From contig NC_083393.1 in assembly GCF_030864355.1 (NCBI RefSeq), forward strand, positions 2,914,001-2,978,000: 64,000 nucleotides of DNA. Reading direction: 5' to 3'. Positions 11,016 through 21,856 of the stretch are shown piece after piece (positions within the stretch are counted from its first letter, which is position 1; every line of letters starts with the position of its first letter). The notes below the pieces were generated by a model that saw only the letters and a list, made by a program, of their open reading frames with translations, searched no databases and was not told where the DNA came from. The DNA comes from Cutaneotrichosporon cavernicola (lineage: Eukaryota > Basidiomycota > Tremellomycetes > Trichosporonales > Trichosporonaceae). The position numbers and the translations under genes are program-made.

Positions 11016-12842
11016 ATGGAGTTGGAGCGACCGACGAGCCACGATTCAGATACGACACTGTACGTCGGCTCTCCTGGCCCCAAAATGGGTGTGCCCAGCA
11101 GACTCCGCCGGCGATGGTGGTTGAGACTGAGCGTGCTCGTCAACTTTATCGCAACCGTCATCGTCGCCCATAACTACCTCGTTGGGTCAGATGTCGCCCT
11201 CGTCAAAGCCGTCTTATTACCCATCACCCCCCTGGATCCTCTTCCACCAGCGCCGGCCTACATTCCTGGGATGGAGGGTGGCGAGTGCTCCCTCTGTGCT
11301 GTCAACCCGGCATTGTGTGAAGAGTTGGGGTGAGTTTAGCTACCACTCCCCAATACTGATGGCAGGCCAAACAATGCGATCCGCGGACTTGGGTATCGGG
11401 GCGAGAATGCGCGCCTCCGACGCATGCTAGCCCGAGTGCGTGCCGGCAAGCCGTTCAATGTCGCCGTCGTTGGCGGGTCTGGTGAGTCGACTATGATAAC
11501 CAGCTTACATGTACCCAGTGTCTAAAGGATACTCGATTCTGACACACCACCCCAATGTCGACCCAGGCAACATGCACCGTATCGTGTTTGACCACCTCAA
11601 CGCCCGGTTCCCCGGAAAGGGGGAGCCTGCAATCGAAGGCGAGTCGCGCAAGGCCGAGGGTCGGAACGGGATGACCAATGGCGCTCTTGGGGCCACCGGA
11701 ACCGATTACTTCCAGTTTGTTGACGACGTGACAGCGCTGAATTTAGGTACTGCTTCACCGAGGACATTCCGCCTGATGTTGATCTCGTGCTTGTCGAGGC
11801 TGGTATGTAGATTCTTATTCGGGGCTGACATCAGCGATCAACGACCAACGAGACTTTAGTTTCTCGGATAGCTACGAGCAGCTCGTTCGGTCCATCCTCC
11901 AACTTCCGGGCGAGCCAGCGATTATAAACATTCAGTAAGTATGGCTTGGTCATCAGTCACTTACCCAAGCGTCTTCGCGTTGGTGTTCTCGCATATCTCC
12001 ATGGGTGGAGATATGCATCTCGCCACGGCCGAGTATTACGACATCCCCACAATGTCATTACGCAACATTTTTCTCCCCCATATCCTTGAGAACCCGGAAG
12101 CGATCAAGGACCTCTTCTGCAGGGACAGCAAAGAAGTGCGAGACGAGCTCGATTTATATGACCTGCGTCATGTGTGTGGGCGCGGCCACCGTATTGCCGG
12201 TAACCTCACCAGTGCGTACATCGACATGCAGCTATGCGAGATGGACCGGATCGAAGCTGCAGCGGGTCACAGCCGAATCGACGAGCTTTACCCTCTCCCC
12301 ACGTTACCGCGGCAGGGGTTGAACGAGCGGTTCGAGATTGGCAAGACGCTGCCTCGATTCACACCCAATTGCTTCACGATGAATGCTGTCAAGAACAAGC
12401 TCGTTCCGTCCAAGAACGATGGGTGGCGCGAGTGGTTCCATCCCGATGTTCCCAGCAAGGTGAGTGGGTTGTGAACCACATGACGCGTGACACGGTTGCG
12501 GATCCAGTCCCTACTGACTCTAAGAAATACATGGTGGCAGACAAGCCAGGCGCATCACTCACGGTCAAGTTCCGCACTGCTCTTGGACGGGTCGAGTTGC
12601 ATTACCTCATTTCAGGCACATTCGGGCTTGGCAGTGTTGAGTGCAATGTCGACGGGGGGTCCAAAGTGCGGTTTGACGGGCATGTTGGTCGATTGGGACA
12701 GGGTGTGAATGTTGGCCGTGCAAGAGTTGTGGCAAACGACCTGTCACCTGGAGAGCACGAGGTGACATGTGTATTGCTGGACCAAACGCTTGACCCTGGT
12801 GGTGGGCGCGAGTTTCGGTTGATATCAGTGCTGAGTGTATAG
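11016..12842 (+). CDS. Membrane-anchored SGNH-hydrolase-like protein 1
   Basis: About 529 residues. Exons: 11016-11329, 11366-11481, 11519-11714, 11747-11802, 11835-11934, 11970-12459, 12525-12842; phases close. A short cytosolic N-terminus and one membrane anchor (about residues 32-55) precede a lumenal domain. SGNH/GDSL signatures: block I VAVVGGSVSKGYS (Ser nucleophile in GGS), block III EAAIND, and the D-x-x-H pair in YDLRH. A C-terminal beta-rich segment begins KKYMVADKPGA. Basidiomycete relatives are commonly annotated as capsule-associated proteins, so polysaccharide acyl transfer or de-esterification in the secretory path is plausible (inference). Introns of 32 nt and a junction near 11714/11747 make exon 4 the least certain. 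Paralogue of the next gene. Confidence 0.75.
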
Positions 12843-13994
12843 ATAGCACGTATTTTGTTTGGTTTGATTCTGAAAACAAATTCAAAAGATCTGACCGGTC
12901 CTGACCAGACGCAGACACGAGCCGTTTTTCTAATGTCGCCAAGGGTTTGACTACGAAGTACAGAGATTGTAATGGCAATACAACGCGTCAGCCTCAGCGG
13001 CAGCGGCAGAGCCAGCGTCAGCCTTATCCTGATGTGGCGTGGCGTGGCTTGGATCCTATCTAGGGTCTAATACATTCAAAGGTCAGGGAAACGCAGAGTG
13101 ACATCTCCACCCTGCCCGACCCCGCCCTACCCTTCCCTTGCTTCAATAACAACAAGAGAGATATCCTCGTCGTCCATTAGTTTGACCAACCTTCAAAGCT
13201 TCAACTCTGCCTATTCCATTCATTTCCCGCAACAACAGAACCATGCCTTGTCTCTACACAAACCAAAGCCACACCAAGAACTCGACTCGACTCGACTCGA
13301 CTTGCCTTGCAGTTTGTACAACAGGCCCAGAATCAATCACCAGGGTCACCCAACTTGCACTCACTGGGACTGCAGGGTTTGATGAACTGGAGAAAGGAAA
13401 AGCGCCACTTGGCACTCGGCTTGTCAACACAGGAGACTCCCGTGCAACCCGCCAGTGCCCTTGTCCTCAAGATTAGGGAGTACCCAAATACCTGCTGGTG
13501 ATATTCAACTACAAAGTAAACCAACAATTACCTTGGGCCAACAAGGGCCCACGTGAGCGCGTCAAGAGCGCCACGGCCCAAGGTGGGCCTAGAGCCGCAA
13601 TCATGGGATAGGGAGTACAGTACAGCTTCCATGTGCGTGCAACCCAGTACCGCGTTCCAATAACCGCTCGTTCACTCCTCTGCAGGTGGGGCTCCCTTTA
13701 CCAACAGAATTCTGCTTGAATAAACAGACTGTTACTCTTGTCGATCTTGTTCATTTCTGTATTACTCCACATTCCAGTCGACAACACTCGCGCCACCACT
13801 TGCTCACGTGAGAATCTGCTCATCTATTCGCCGACTACTCACCTCCCGTCACTCCTCACCTCGCACCTCGTTGAACCCATTCCCTTTACCCATTCTCCTT
13901 GTCCATCGAGAAAACCCCTTGAGCCACAACTCTTTGCTCACTCGAGTTGTTAATCTTACATCTCACCATCTTCATTCCTCTCCTCGCACTCAAG
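12843..13994. other. Intergenic between the two SGNH genes
   Basis: About 1.15 kb with pyrimidine-rich leader-like sequence towards 13995 and a CTCGA pentamer run at about 13278-13300. Short open frames exist but show no domain and no splice-supported extension. Probably promoter and leader of the second SGNH gene. Confidence 0.55.
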
Positions 13995-15535
13995 ATGGAT
14001 CGGCGCACAACGCTCCGCCTCTCGGTGGTCCTCAATGTCCTCCTCCTCCTCTCCTCACCTCTTTACGTAATCTTCCGCCAAACCGCTTTCAAAGAGCTCG
14101 AGGTCGTGGACAAGTCCGACTCGTTCAGGTTTAGCGAAGAGCTAGCCCAGGTACCTAGCACACCTCCAAATCCTGTGTTCGAGTGCGGGATGGGAGAGGC
14201 CGGCCCTATCGGGCGTCGGTTGACCGAAGAGTTGGGTGACGTCGCGATGCGACGCAGCGTGGCATACTCTGGTGAGCTTGGCTACAAACAAGTAATCTGA
14301 TGATAGGTTCCAATCACCGCCTGCGCCGCACCCTCGCCAAGATGCGGGCAGGTGAACCCTTCTCAATGGGCGTCATTGGCGGCTCAGTGTCAGCCGGCCA
14401 CGGGATGGACCGCTCAAAGGAGTACATGCAGTCCATCATGCACCAAGTCCTCTTCGACTACCTCAACTCTAAATTCCCCTCCGCCCAACCCGCAGTGGAC
14501 GGTCGACACACCAAGAACAGCAACCGGAACGTCTACTGGAACGGCGCCCAACGAGCCCGTGGCTCCGATTACTTTTCTTTCTGCGCTTCCCTTCACCTCA
14601 ACACTGACGTGGACTTGGTGATCGTCGAACTCGCCGTCAACGACCGGTTAGACCCTGTCAACATCAAGCACTTTGAAAACCTTATGCGCTATCTTCTCCA
14701 ACTACCGTCGCAACCAGCCGTCTTGGTTGTCAACACGTTTGCACTCATGTTCTGGGCCATTGCCACGGGTGGAGACCTAAACTTTGGCAACGCACAGTAC
14801 TACGATCTTCCCGTCGTGAGCGCGCGCAACGTCGTCCTCCCAAGTGTGCTCCAGAACTACACCCGCCTTGGCCAAGTTTTCAACACGGACGACTGGAAGC
14901 CCATGAAGCCGGACCTGTCCAACGCCGACCTGCGCCACTTTGGCAAGGAGATGCACATCATCACAGGCGAGCTCATGATCTCATACATCGAGAGCCAGCT
15001 GTGCGAGATGGACCGCCTCGAGTACCGCCGGCCCGACGCCACCTCCAACGAGCTGTATCCCGTCGACCCCATCCCCCGCCTGCGCCTGCAGGACAAATAC
15101 GAGTACGACGCCAAAGACTTCCCCAAGCTCGAGCCCAAGTGCGCCACCACCAACAGTGACGAGTTCCCCCTCGTACCCGTCAAGCAGGACGGTTGGAGGC
15201 CGTGGGCGTGGAAGGGGAAGAAGAAGTATCTCATTGCTGACCGGGTCGGCGCAACGATTACCTTCGAGTTCACCACCGTCGTTGGCGTCGCCAGCCTCTA
15301 TTACCTGCGCAGTTGGGAGTTTCCTCTCGGCAAGCTCAGGTGCTGGGTCGACGGCATCCAGGGGACCGCACAGGTGTCCAACGGCAGGTGGGACAAGAGG
15401 ATGAACATTGGCGATACGACAGAGTGGTCAGGCCTCACGCCGGGCAGCCATACACTCGATTGCGAGATTATCGCATCCACAGACGACCCAACGGGCAAAC
15501 ACGAATTCCGTCTCATTTCTCTCATGACCCTGTAG
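13995..15535 (+). CDS. Membrane-anchored SGNH-hydrolase-like protein 2
   Basis: About 501 residues from two exons (13995-14271 and 14307-15535). It starts MDRRTTLRLS with a hydrophobic anchor (VVLNVLLLLSSPLYVIF), then a lumenal domain. Block I is MGVIGGSVSAGHG, block III is VIVELAVNDR, and the catalytic-type D-x-x-H is in ADLRHFGKEMH, all clearer than in the paralogue upstream. The C-terminal region KKYLIADRVGA onward resembles a carbohydrate-binding beta-sandwich (inference). It shares order and spacing of all motifs with the upstream paralogue but has one intron against six, so one copy has lost or gained introns. Likely role: esterase or O-acyltransferase acting on a surface polysaccharide together with the flanking glycosyltransferases (inference). 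Confidence 0.8.
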
Positions 15536-15852
15536 ATGAGTATACAATCAGAGATTACTATACATTCATATACCATGCCATATCATGCTCTTGTTTAGCC
15601 ATGTGTGAGGTGTGATCTAGAGTAAACGACAATGGGGACATATCTATAGACAAGTGTTCCATTAATATATGCAAAGACGGTGTGATATCGAATGCGCCAA
15701 CAAGAACCGACGAGCGCTGGCCGGCGAATGACAACAGGAACAGAGTGCCACATACCGTAAGTGTAAGCGAGGTGGTGGCGACCAGCTGTCCGTGCACTAG
15801 CGATAGCCGGTTCAGTCGTAAGCCAAGAATATTATCGATATTATCATAGACG
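15536..15852. other. Intergenic between convergent SGNH2 and GT18-like B
   Basis: About 317 bp, AT-rich, shared 3' flank of two convergent genes. Nothing else seen. Confidence 0.6.
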
Positions 15853-17518
15853 CTATTCGTCCTTGTCCTTGGTACACCATCTCTTCTTCCAGCAGTTGGC
15901 GCGGAGGTCGTCTGCAAGTCCAATGGGCCCGCCTCGTTCTTCTCTTTGACTAAGATACTCGTCCTCGTAGTCGTAATTCAAAACAGCCTCGAGGCTCTCA
16001 TACAACCCGAGCGGCCCAAACTGGCGCGGTGTGCTTATGTCAGCTAGTCCCAAGACAGCCGTACTGAGGAGTTTTTCCGCTCTCGAGAGCCTTCCACAGC
16101 GCGTTAGCCAGCTGTTCATTATTCCCCCACATGTACGTGAACCCGTACGGTTCCGGCTCGTCGACGTAATACTGCCCATGTTGAGTCCATGAAGGATCGT
16201 ATCGTTCCCATCCCTCGAGCATTCCCATCCCATCGAGGTCCCTCATCGATGGGAAGACAGCAGGCGTACCCCGACACATGGCGATATAAGGTGTAGTGGG
16301 AATATGTGGACCGCCGATACCCAGGAGAACGTCGACATCTCCAAGGAGATCGGGGTATGATTCGGGATCAATCGAGATAGCCTTTATCCATCCATTTCCG
16401 GTGGGTCCAGAGGAGGGAATTGTAAAGGTGACATTATATCCTCGGTCGTAGAGGAGTAACCACACGAGGGCCCAATTCAGTGTATCGAGATACAGCCCGT
16501 CGCCCAGGATGAGCACGGTTCGTTGCGCCCCGCGGCGTTTTGGTTTCTGGATGACGCTGAATGTCGACGGATCACACGCTCGAGAGTGGATGAACGGCAC
16601 CCAAGCGTGGTCGGGAAATGCGTAGGGTCTGGGTTAGTCTGGAAAGGCAGGTCTTACGAGATGATATGCCATCGGCCGAGAGGGTGGATGCTCCAGTTCT
16701 CTTCTCCACCTTCTGTTGTCACGCCCCAGTCAAGAGTTAGGTCGTGTCCTGGCGACTGGGCGCGGCTTGGTCGTGCGCCGAGCTGCGTGAGCTTGTTCAA
16801 CAACCGACTCACCCAGCTCGTCACCATCAAGCGCCACAAGTCGACTGGTCCCCGCCCTGCGTTGGATACAGTCGAGTTGGACACCATCATCTCTGGATCC
16901 GACGACTCGATGTAATCCTCAGCAATGCAGCGCGAATTCTGCATACACTCAATAGCGTCTTTTTCTCCCATCCAAACTTGGTGAATACTCGATTCGAGTG
17001 CCTTTACGAGATGTAACGCTGTTTTCCGATTATAAACCGGAATAAAGACGTACTTGAACACGCCCATTGTTTCGGCCTAAGTCAGCTCACTCGGAAGGGG
17101 AGTATACGATATCATCCCGCCACGCGAGTTGGGCCCGCCTCTCCACCTCGTCGAAGAATGACTCCTCGGCAAGTATCTCGGGCCACAAGGACACGATCAG
17201 TGGTCGGTCTGGACATTCCAAGAGACCCAGCCGGCATGCCTCCAGTCTCCGTAATCCGTTATATATCGTATCGTCAAATTGAGGTTGGCCCAGTAGAGCC
17301 TGTACCTGCCGCAGCGGAGTTGACGCGGGGCATTTGTGGTCCGTCGATGGATCGGTCGGTACCCAACCGACACAGTCGAATTGCGCGAGGACCACTTCTG
17401 TCGGTCGTAGAATCTCCACGAAACCCACAATCGCTGCGATTCCGAGTACCATTCCGAGGACCAATAGGAGGACCCGCCGCGGGCGCATACGGGGGACGGT
17501 GAAGCGCAGGCGGAACAT
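15853..17518 (-). CDS. GT18-like type II membrane glycosyltransferase (B)
   Basis: About 524 residues. Minus-strand exons: 17518-17108, 17076-16658, 16628-16065, 16033-15853, separated by introns of only 31, 29 and 31 nt; phases close. The start MFRLRFTVPRMRPRR is followed by a membrane anchor (VLLLVLGMVLGIAAIVGFVE). The lumenal part contains DVLLGIGGPHIPTTPYIAMC and later QHGQYYVDEPEPYGFTYMWG. These sit where the paralogue near 8.3 kb has its VGIGDPALSPSPYYALCMG and YVYHVHAND segments, supporting a diverged family-18-like transferase. The C-terminus carries DDLRANCWKKRW. Substrate is unknown. It closes the glycan locus on the opposite strand. Confidence 0.6.
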
Positions 17519-18352
17519 TGGCAATGCCTCCAGCTGCCAGGTTGGCCACAGCAAAACACTCGATGTCGATGAGTACCAAGAACAGATGCGCGATCACAAG
17601 TGCAGTACACGCCGCGCCCCACGTCGCCAAGCCTCCGCAGTTGAGTTTGCGCAGTTGTCACCAACCAGCCACATGGAGTGCTTGTGCCTGTTTCGTGCTC
17701 GGACCTTCTATGAGCTGCGGAGGACATGAGCATGAAACATGTGCCTAGAGTTAAAGCACAAGTCGGTCAGTTGGAGACGGACGTGACTCGGGACCGGGAG
17801 GGGTGGGCCTTCACAACGCTGTCTCTGTGATTTAATTGAGTGCACAAGTGTCCTGCACAACTGTACTGCAGCAGAATCTTGACGTTTCCAGTTCTCGGCT
17901 CAGGTGGTCAGGTTTCGGACTGCCGGGTCGCGTGTCTGTGCAGACCTGCGGCAAGGACACGCCTAATCTGTCAAGCAAAGCCCACACACTCGGGTTAGTG
18001 AACGACGCGCAGTTCTCGCACCAGCGTCGTCGGCATGTTAGCGGTGGGACAAGAAGAAGATAACTACAATGGCTCGTGGTGGCAGTATGGAGGTCGACGC
18101 TGCATCTGCGTGCCGATGTATGAGTGTTCTCTGCGCGACATATCTCGGCCTCTCAAATCTCTGCCGGTTGACCGACTCTGAACGCCAGCCGATCCATCCA
18201 ATTTACCTCCGTCCAAATCGTGAAACTTTCTTAACACCGACACCCAACGGTCACCCAGGCACGTCGCTTTGGTCCCGCCCAGCCCTCGCTGCTGAGTTAG
18301 GCGTTGATCGGGCAGCGTGCACACCATCCGTCAAGTCGGTACACTCTCAAAA
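17519..18352. other. Intergenic between divergent GT18-like B and RPL31
   Basis: About 830 bp, presumably two promoters. Overlapping open frames on both strands lack recognisable domains. No repeat or RNA gene seen. Confidence 0.55.
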
Positions 18353-19242
18353 ATGGTGAGTACGCGCGCGAGCACGGCGCCGTCGGTGGCACCGGCGGTG
18401 TGCGCGGTGTGCGCACGTGTCGAAAGTGTACATGGATGATGCTGACCTCAGGCGCCCACCCAGAAGGTTCGTTCGCGCGTCCGAGTGTCACAGGAGGATT
18501 TGGACTCGAGGGATGGGGCTGTGGAGGTGGAGACGGTGGAGACGGCGGATCGCAGCGAGAGGTGCGCACGGTGTGCGTAAACGGGGCGCGGCGTGCGTGA
18601 ACCGAACTGCGCAGAGGGCGAGCGGAGGATTAGCGAGAGACTGGGCGGCGAGTTGAGGCCTGACGTGCCGTGCCGCACAACCTGGCCCGGCTGGCGACAG
18701 CGGCTTGCGCATCCTTACCTTGCTGTTCTGTTCTTGCCGCGCAGTTTGCGCATGTACCCAACGTGCTCCTCCCAGCACCTCGAGCGGCGATTCCCTCCCT
18801 TCGATTCCATCCCTCGACAACCTACAACCCTCCCCAATCCCTCCTTGGCCTAAACGACCCCCACACCCACACCCACTAACCGCAGACCCGCAAGCAGCGC
18901 TCGGCGCTCCAGGACGTTGTCACGCGCGAGTACACCATCAACCTGCACAAGCGCGTGCACGACCTCGGCTTCAAGAAGAAGGCCCCCAAGGCCGTCAAGT
19001 CGGTCACCGAGTTTGCCCAGAAGACGATGGGTGTCAAGGACGTCCGCATCTCCCCCGGCCTCAACCAGGCCCTCTGGGCCCGTGGTGTCCGCTCGCCTCC
19101 CCGCCGCGTCCGCGTGCGCCTCGAGCGCAAGCGTAACGACGACGAGGGTGCCAAGGAGAAGCTCTACGTTGTCGCGTCGGTTGTCGAGGGCGTCACTTCG
19201 TTCAAGGGCCTCGAGACCGTCGTCGTCGAGGGCGACGAGTAA
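18353..19242 (+). CDS. RPL31: 60S ribosomal protein eL31
   Basis: Component of the large ribosomal subunit near the tunnel exit. 124 residues, the normal family length. Three coding exons: 18353-18355 (the ATG alone), 18452-18466 (15 nt, APTQK) and 18886-19242. The spliced start reads [20 protein letters not shown], which matches the family N-terminus; conserved stretches include [20 protein letters not shown] and [11 protein letters not shown]. Introns of 96 and 419 nt are much longer than elsewhere in the window, as is usual for ribosomal protein genes. I looked for C/D snoRNA boxes in the introns and saw none that were convincing. Confidence 0.95.
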
Positions 19243-19696
19243 TCTCGTCCTGGGACTCGGGATGGGTAGATGGCGGGGGTGTAGGCTGTAGCCCGGCGTC
19301 ATGACATTCTTCAGCCGTGTACGACTGATCTTTGGTGCAGCGTGTGGCGTGCGAAGGGAGTACGATGGTGGTCGAAGCGACGAGTTGGGCCAACGATGTG
19401 GCAGCAGGCATCCAGACATGCAGAGAGGTGTAGAAAGAAACGAGGGGCTCCAAGGTGTTCCGTCGCTGCTCAGATGCTCAGATTTAGCCCAATTTGCGCC
19501 GCTGCACAAGAATTCGGCGACGAGCGGCGTTGGTGCGGCCAGTCCGGGTGTACTCTCTGTATCTCTGTAGGGGTAACATTTGGCCCCACTTGACTTCAGG
19601 CACGGGAAAATCTTTGAACCGCCCCATTAACCCCCATAACAAGCCATCCTCACAAGCAGTAAATCCTAGAATCATCTATCCACTCATCACACCAAA
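19243..19696. other. Intergenic RPL31-DBP3
   Basis: About 450 bp between two plus-strand genes, both linked to ribosomes. Nothing beyond a terminator/promoter region is seen. Confidence 0.6.
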
Positions 19697-21458
19697 ATGT
19701 CAGTCGACACAGAAATCAAGATTAGCAAGGAGGAGCGCCGTGCCGCCAAGGAGGCCAAGCGCGCACGCAAGGCTGCCAAGGCCGCCGCTGTCGCCGAGGC
19801 TGGCGAGGGTGCTCCCAAAAAGGACAAGAAGCGGTCGCGTGAGGACGACGGCGAGAGCAGCAAGTCGAAGAAGGACAAGAAGGCCAAGAAGGTCACGTCG
19901 GGCGAGTCGACCCCGGCTCTCGCCACTGGCGCCTCATCGCCCGTCGAGACCGCCCTCGCGACGCCCGCCGAGGCCGAGACCGGGACCACGCCGCTATCGA
20001 AGAAGCAGCTTAAGAAGCTCAAGGCTGCCGCTGCGGCCGCTGAGGCTGTGGAGGCCACCGACGTCCCCGTCCCTGCCGACTTTACAGCCGCCGACAAGGC
20101 ATACCTCGCCGAGCAGAACATTACTCTCGAACCGGCACTCTTCCCACCACACCTGAACATGGCCACGCTGCCAGTGACGGCGCCCATCGCGGCGTTCCTC
20201 AAGGCGTTCCCGAAGCCGACACCGATCCAGGCCGTCTCGTGGCCTGCTCTCCTCGCGAAGCGCGACGTCGTCGGCATTGCGGAGACAGGCTCCGGTAAGA
20301 CCCTTGCGTTCGGCGTGCCGGGTATTCAGCACATCTCGTCGCTCCCCAAGCCGAGCAAGAACGGCAAGGGCAAGCTCGCGATGCTCGTGCTTGCGCCCAC
20401 TCGTGAACTCGCCCAGCAGAGCTTTGACACCCTCGTCAAGCTTGGCAAGGAGGCTGGCATCAAGGCCGTCGCCCTCTTCGGCGGCGTCGGCAAGCACGAC
20501 CAGATCCGCGACATTCGTGCCGAGGGCACACGCATTGTTGTCGGCACGCCCGGCCGTACGCTCGACCTGGCCGACTCGGGCGACCTTGACCTCTCGTCCA
20601 TCTCGTACCTCGTCCTCGACGAGGCAGACCGCATGCTCGACCAGGGTTTCGAGCAGGACATTCGCCGTATCATCGCCCACACTCCCAACCACCCCAAGCG
20701 CCAGACCGTCATGTTCTCCGCGACGTGGCCCGAGTCGGTGCGCCGCCTCGCGAGCACTTTCCTCACCAACTCGGTCAAGGTAACGGTTGGCTCTGACGAG
20801 CTCTCCGCCAACAAGCGCATCACCCAGGTCGTCGAGGTCTTTGACAACCCGCGCGACAAGGACCAGCGTCTCCTCTACCACCTCCGCCAGCATCAGAAGA
20901 GCCACCCCGGTGCTCGCGTGCTGGTGTTCGGGCTGTACAAGAAGGAGGCTCAGCGTCTCGAGTACACGATCCGCCGCGCCAACTTCAAGGTCGGTGCGCT
21001 GCACGGCGACATGTCGCAGGACGCGCGCTTCAAGGCGCTCGAGGCATTCAAGGACGCTTCGGTCAACGTTCTCGTCGCCACCGACGTCGCTGCCCGTGGT
21101 CTCGACATCCCCGACGTTGCTCTGGTCATCAACGTCACTTTCCCCCTCACAACCGAGGACTTTGTCCACCGCTGCGGACGAACGGGACGTGCCGGCAAGA
21201 CTGGGCGTGCTGTGACGTTCTTCACCGGTGAGAACCACGAAAAGTCGCTCGCGGGCGAGTTCATGCGCGTTCTCCGCGACGCAGGCGCCGAGATTCCCAA
21301 GGAGATGGACCGCTTCCCATCTACCATCAAGAAGAAGGGTGAGTAATTTGTTAAAGAGTAAAAACAATCGCTGATACTCTTCAGAGCACGGAGCGTACGG
21401 AGCATTCTTCCGCGACACTGCCGACGCACCAGCGGCGACCAAGATCACGTTCGACTAG
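19697..21458 (+). CDS. DBP3: DEAD-box RNA helicase, DBP3 type
   Basis: Nucleolar ATP-dependent RNA helicase; the yeast DBP3 family acts in pre-rRNA processing for the 60S subunit. 571 residues from exons 19697-21338 and 21385-21458. A Lys/Ala-rich N-terminal extension (about 130 residues, [14 protein letters not shown] nuclear signals) precedes the core. Core motifs in order: [11 protein letters not shown] (Q motif), [57 protein letters not shown]. The short second exon supplies the tail [11 protein letters not shown]. Assignment to DBP3 rests on the Lys-rich extension and this tail; DBP2-type helicases are the main alternative. Confidence 0.9.
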
Positions 21459-21856
21459 AGCTCTAGACGACTAGACGGACGATTGATAGATGGAGATGTC
21501 CACCACCACACTCACACAACCACACCTCCACCACAGCCTTCCAGGTAGACTGCATAGAGCCTGGCGTTGGGTTTATTGTCACTTGTCTGTAGTCATGTAC
21601 TGTATGCATCGGGATACCAGAGAAATGGGGGGAGAGGTGTCGTCTTTGTTTTTGTCCTCACAGTTTGACACAATGGAGACAACTCGGGCACCAGTGATCA
21701 GAATTTCAGGGCCAACGCGTGTGGTGGCCGATCACACAAAGTTCCAAAAGGTGACTCAACCTCGCGTCAACCTTGTTGTTCTTCTCTTCTCAATCCTCTG
21801 TCACTCACCTTCCCCAGCCCCCTCCCGACATCCCCAGCTACACAGAACGACACCCA
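21459..21856. other. Intergenic DBP3-RAD16
   Basis: About 400 bp; 3' flank of DBP3 and pyrimidine-rich 5' leader of RAD16. No other feature seen. Confidence 0.6.

Noticed and set aside
13098..13500. Small open frames upstream of the second SGNH gene as extra N-terminal exons
   Set aside because: The ATG at 13995 already gives a complete anchor and lumenal start, and no phase-consistent donor/acceptor pair links the upstream frames.
18467..18885. Intron-encoded C/D snoRNA in the RPL31 gene
   Set aside because: Looked for RTGATGA and CTGA boxes with flanking stems; only partial matches occur, too weak to support a call.
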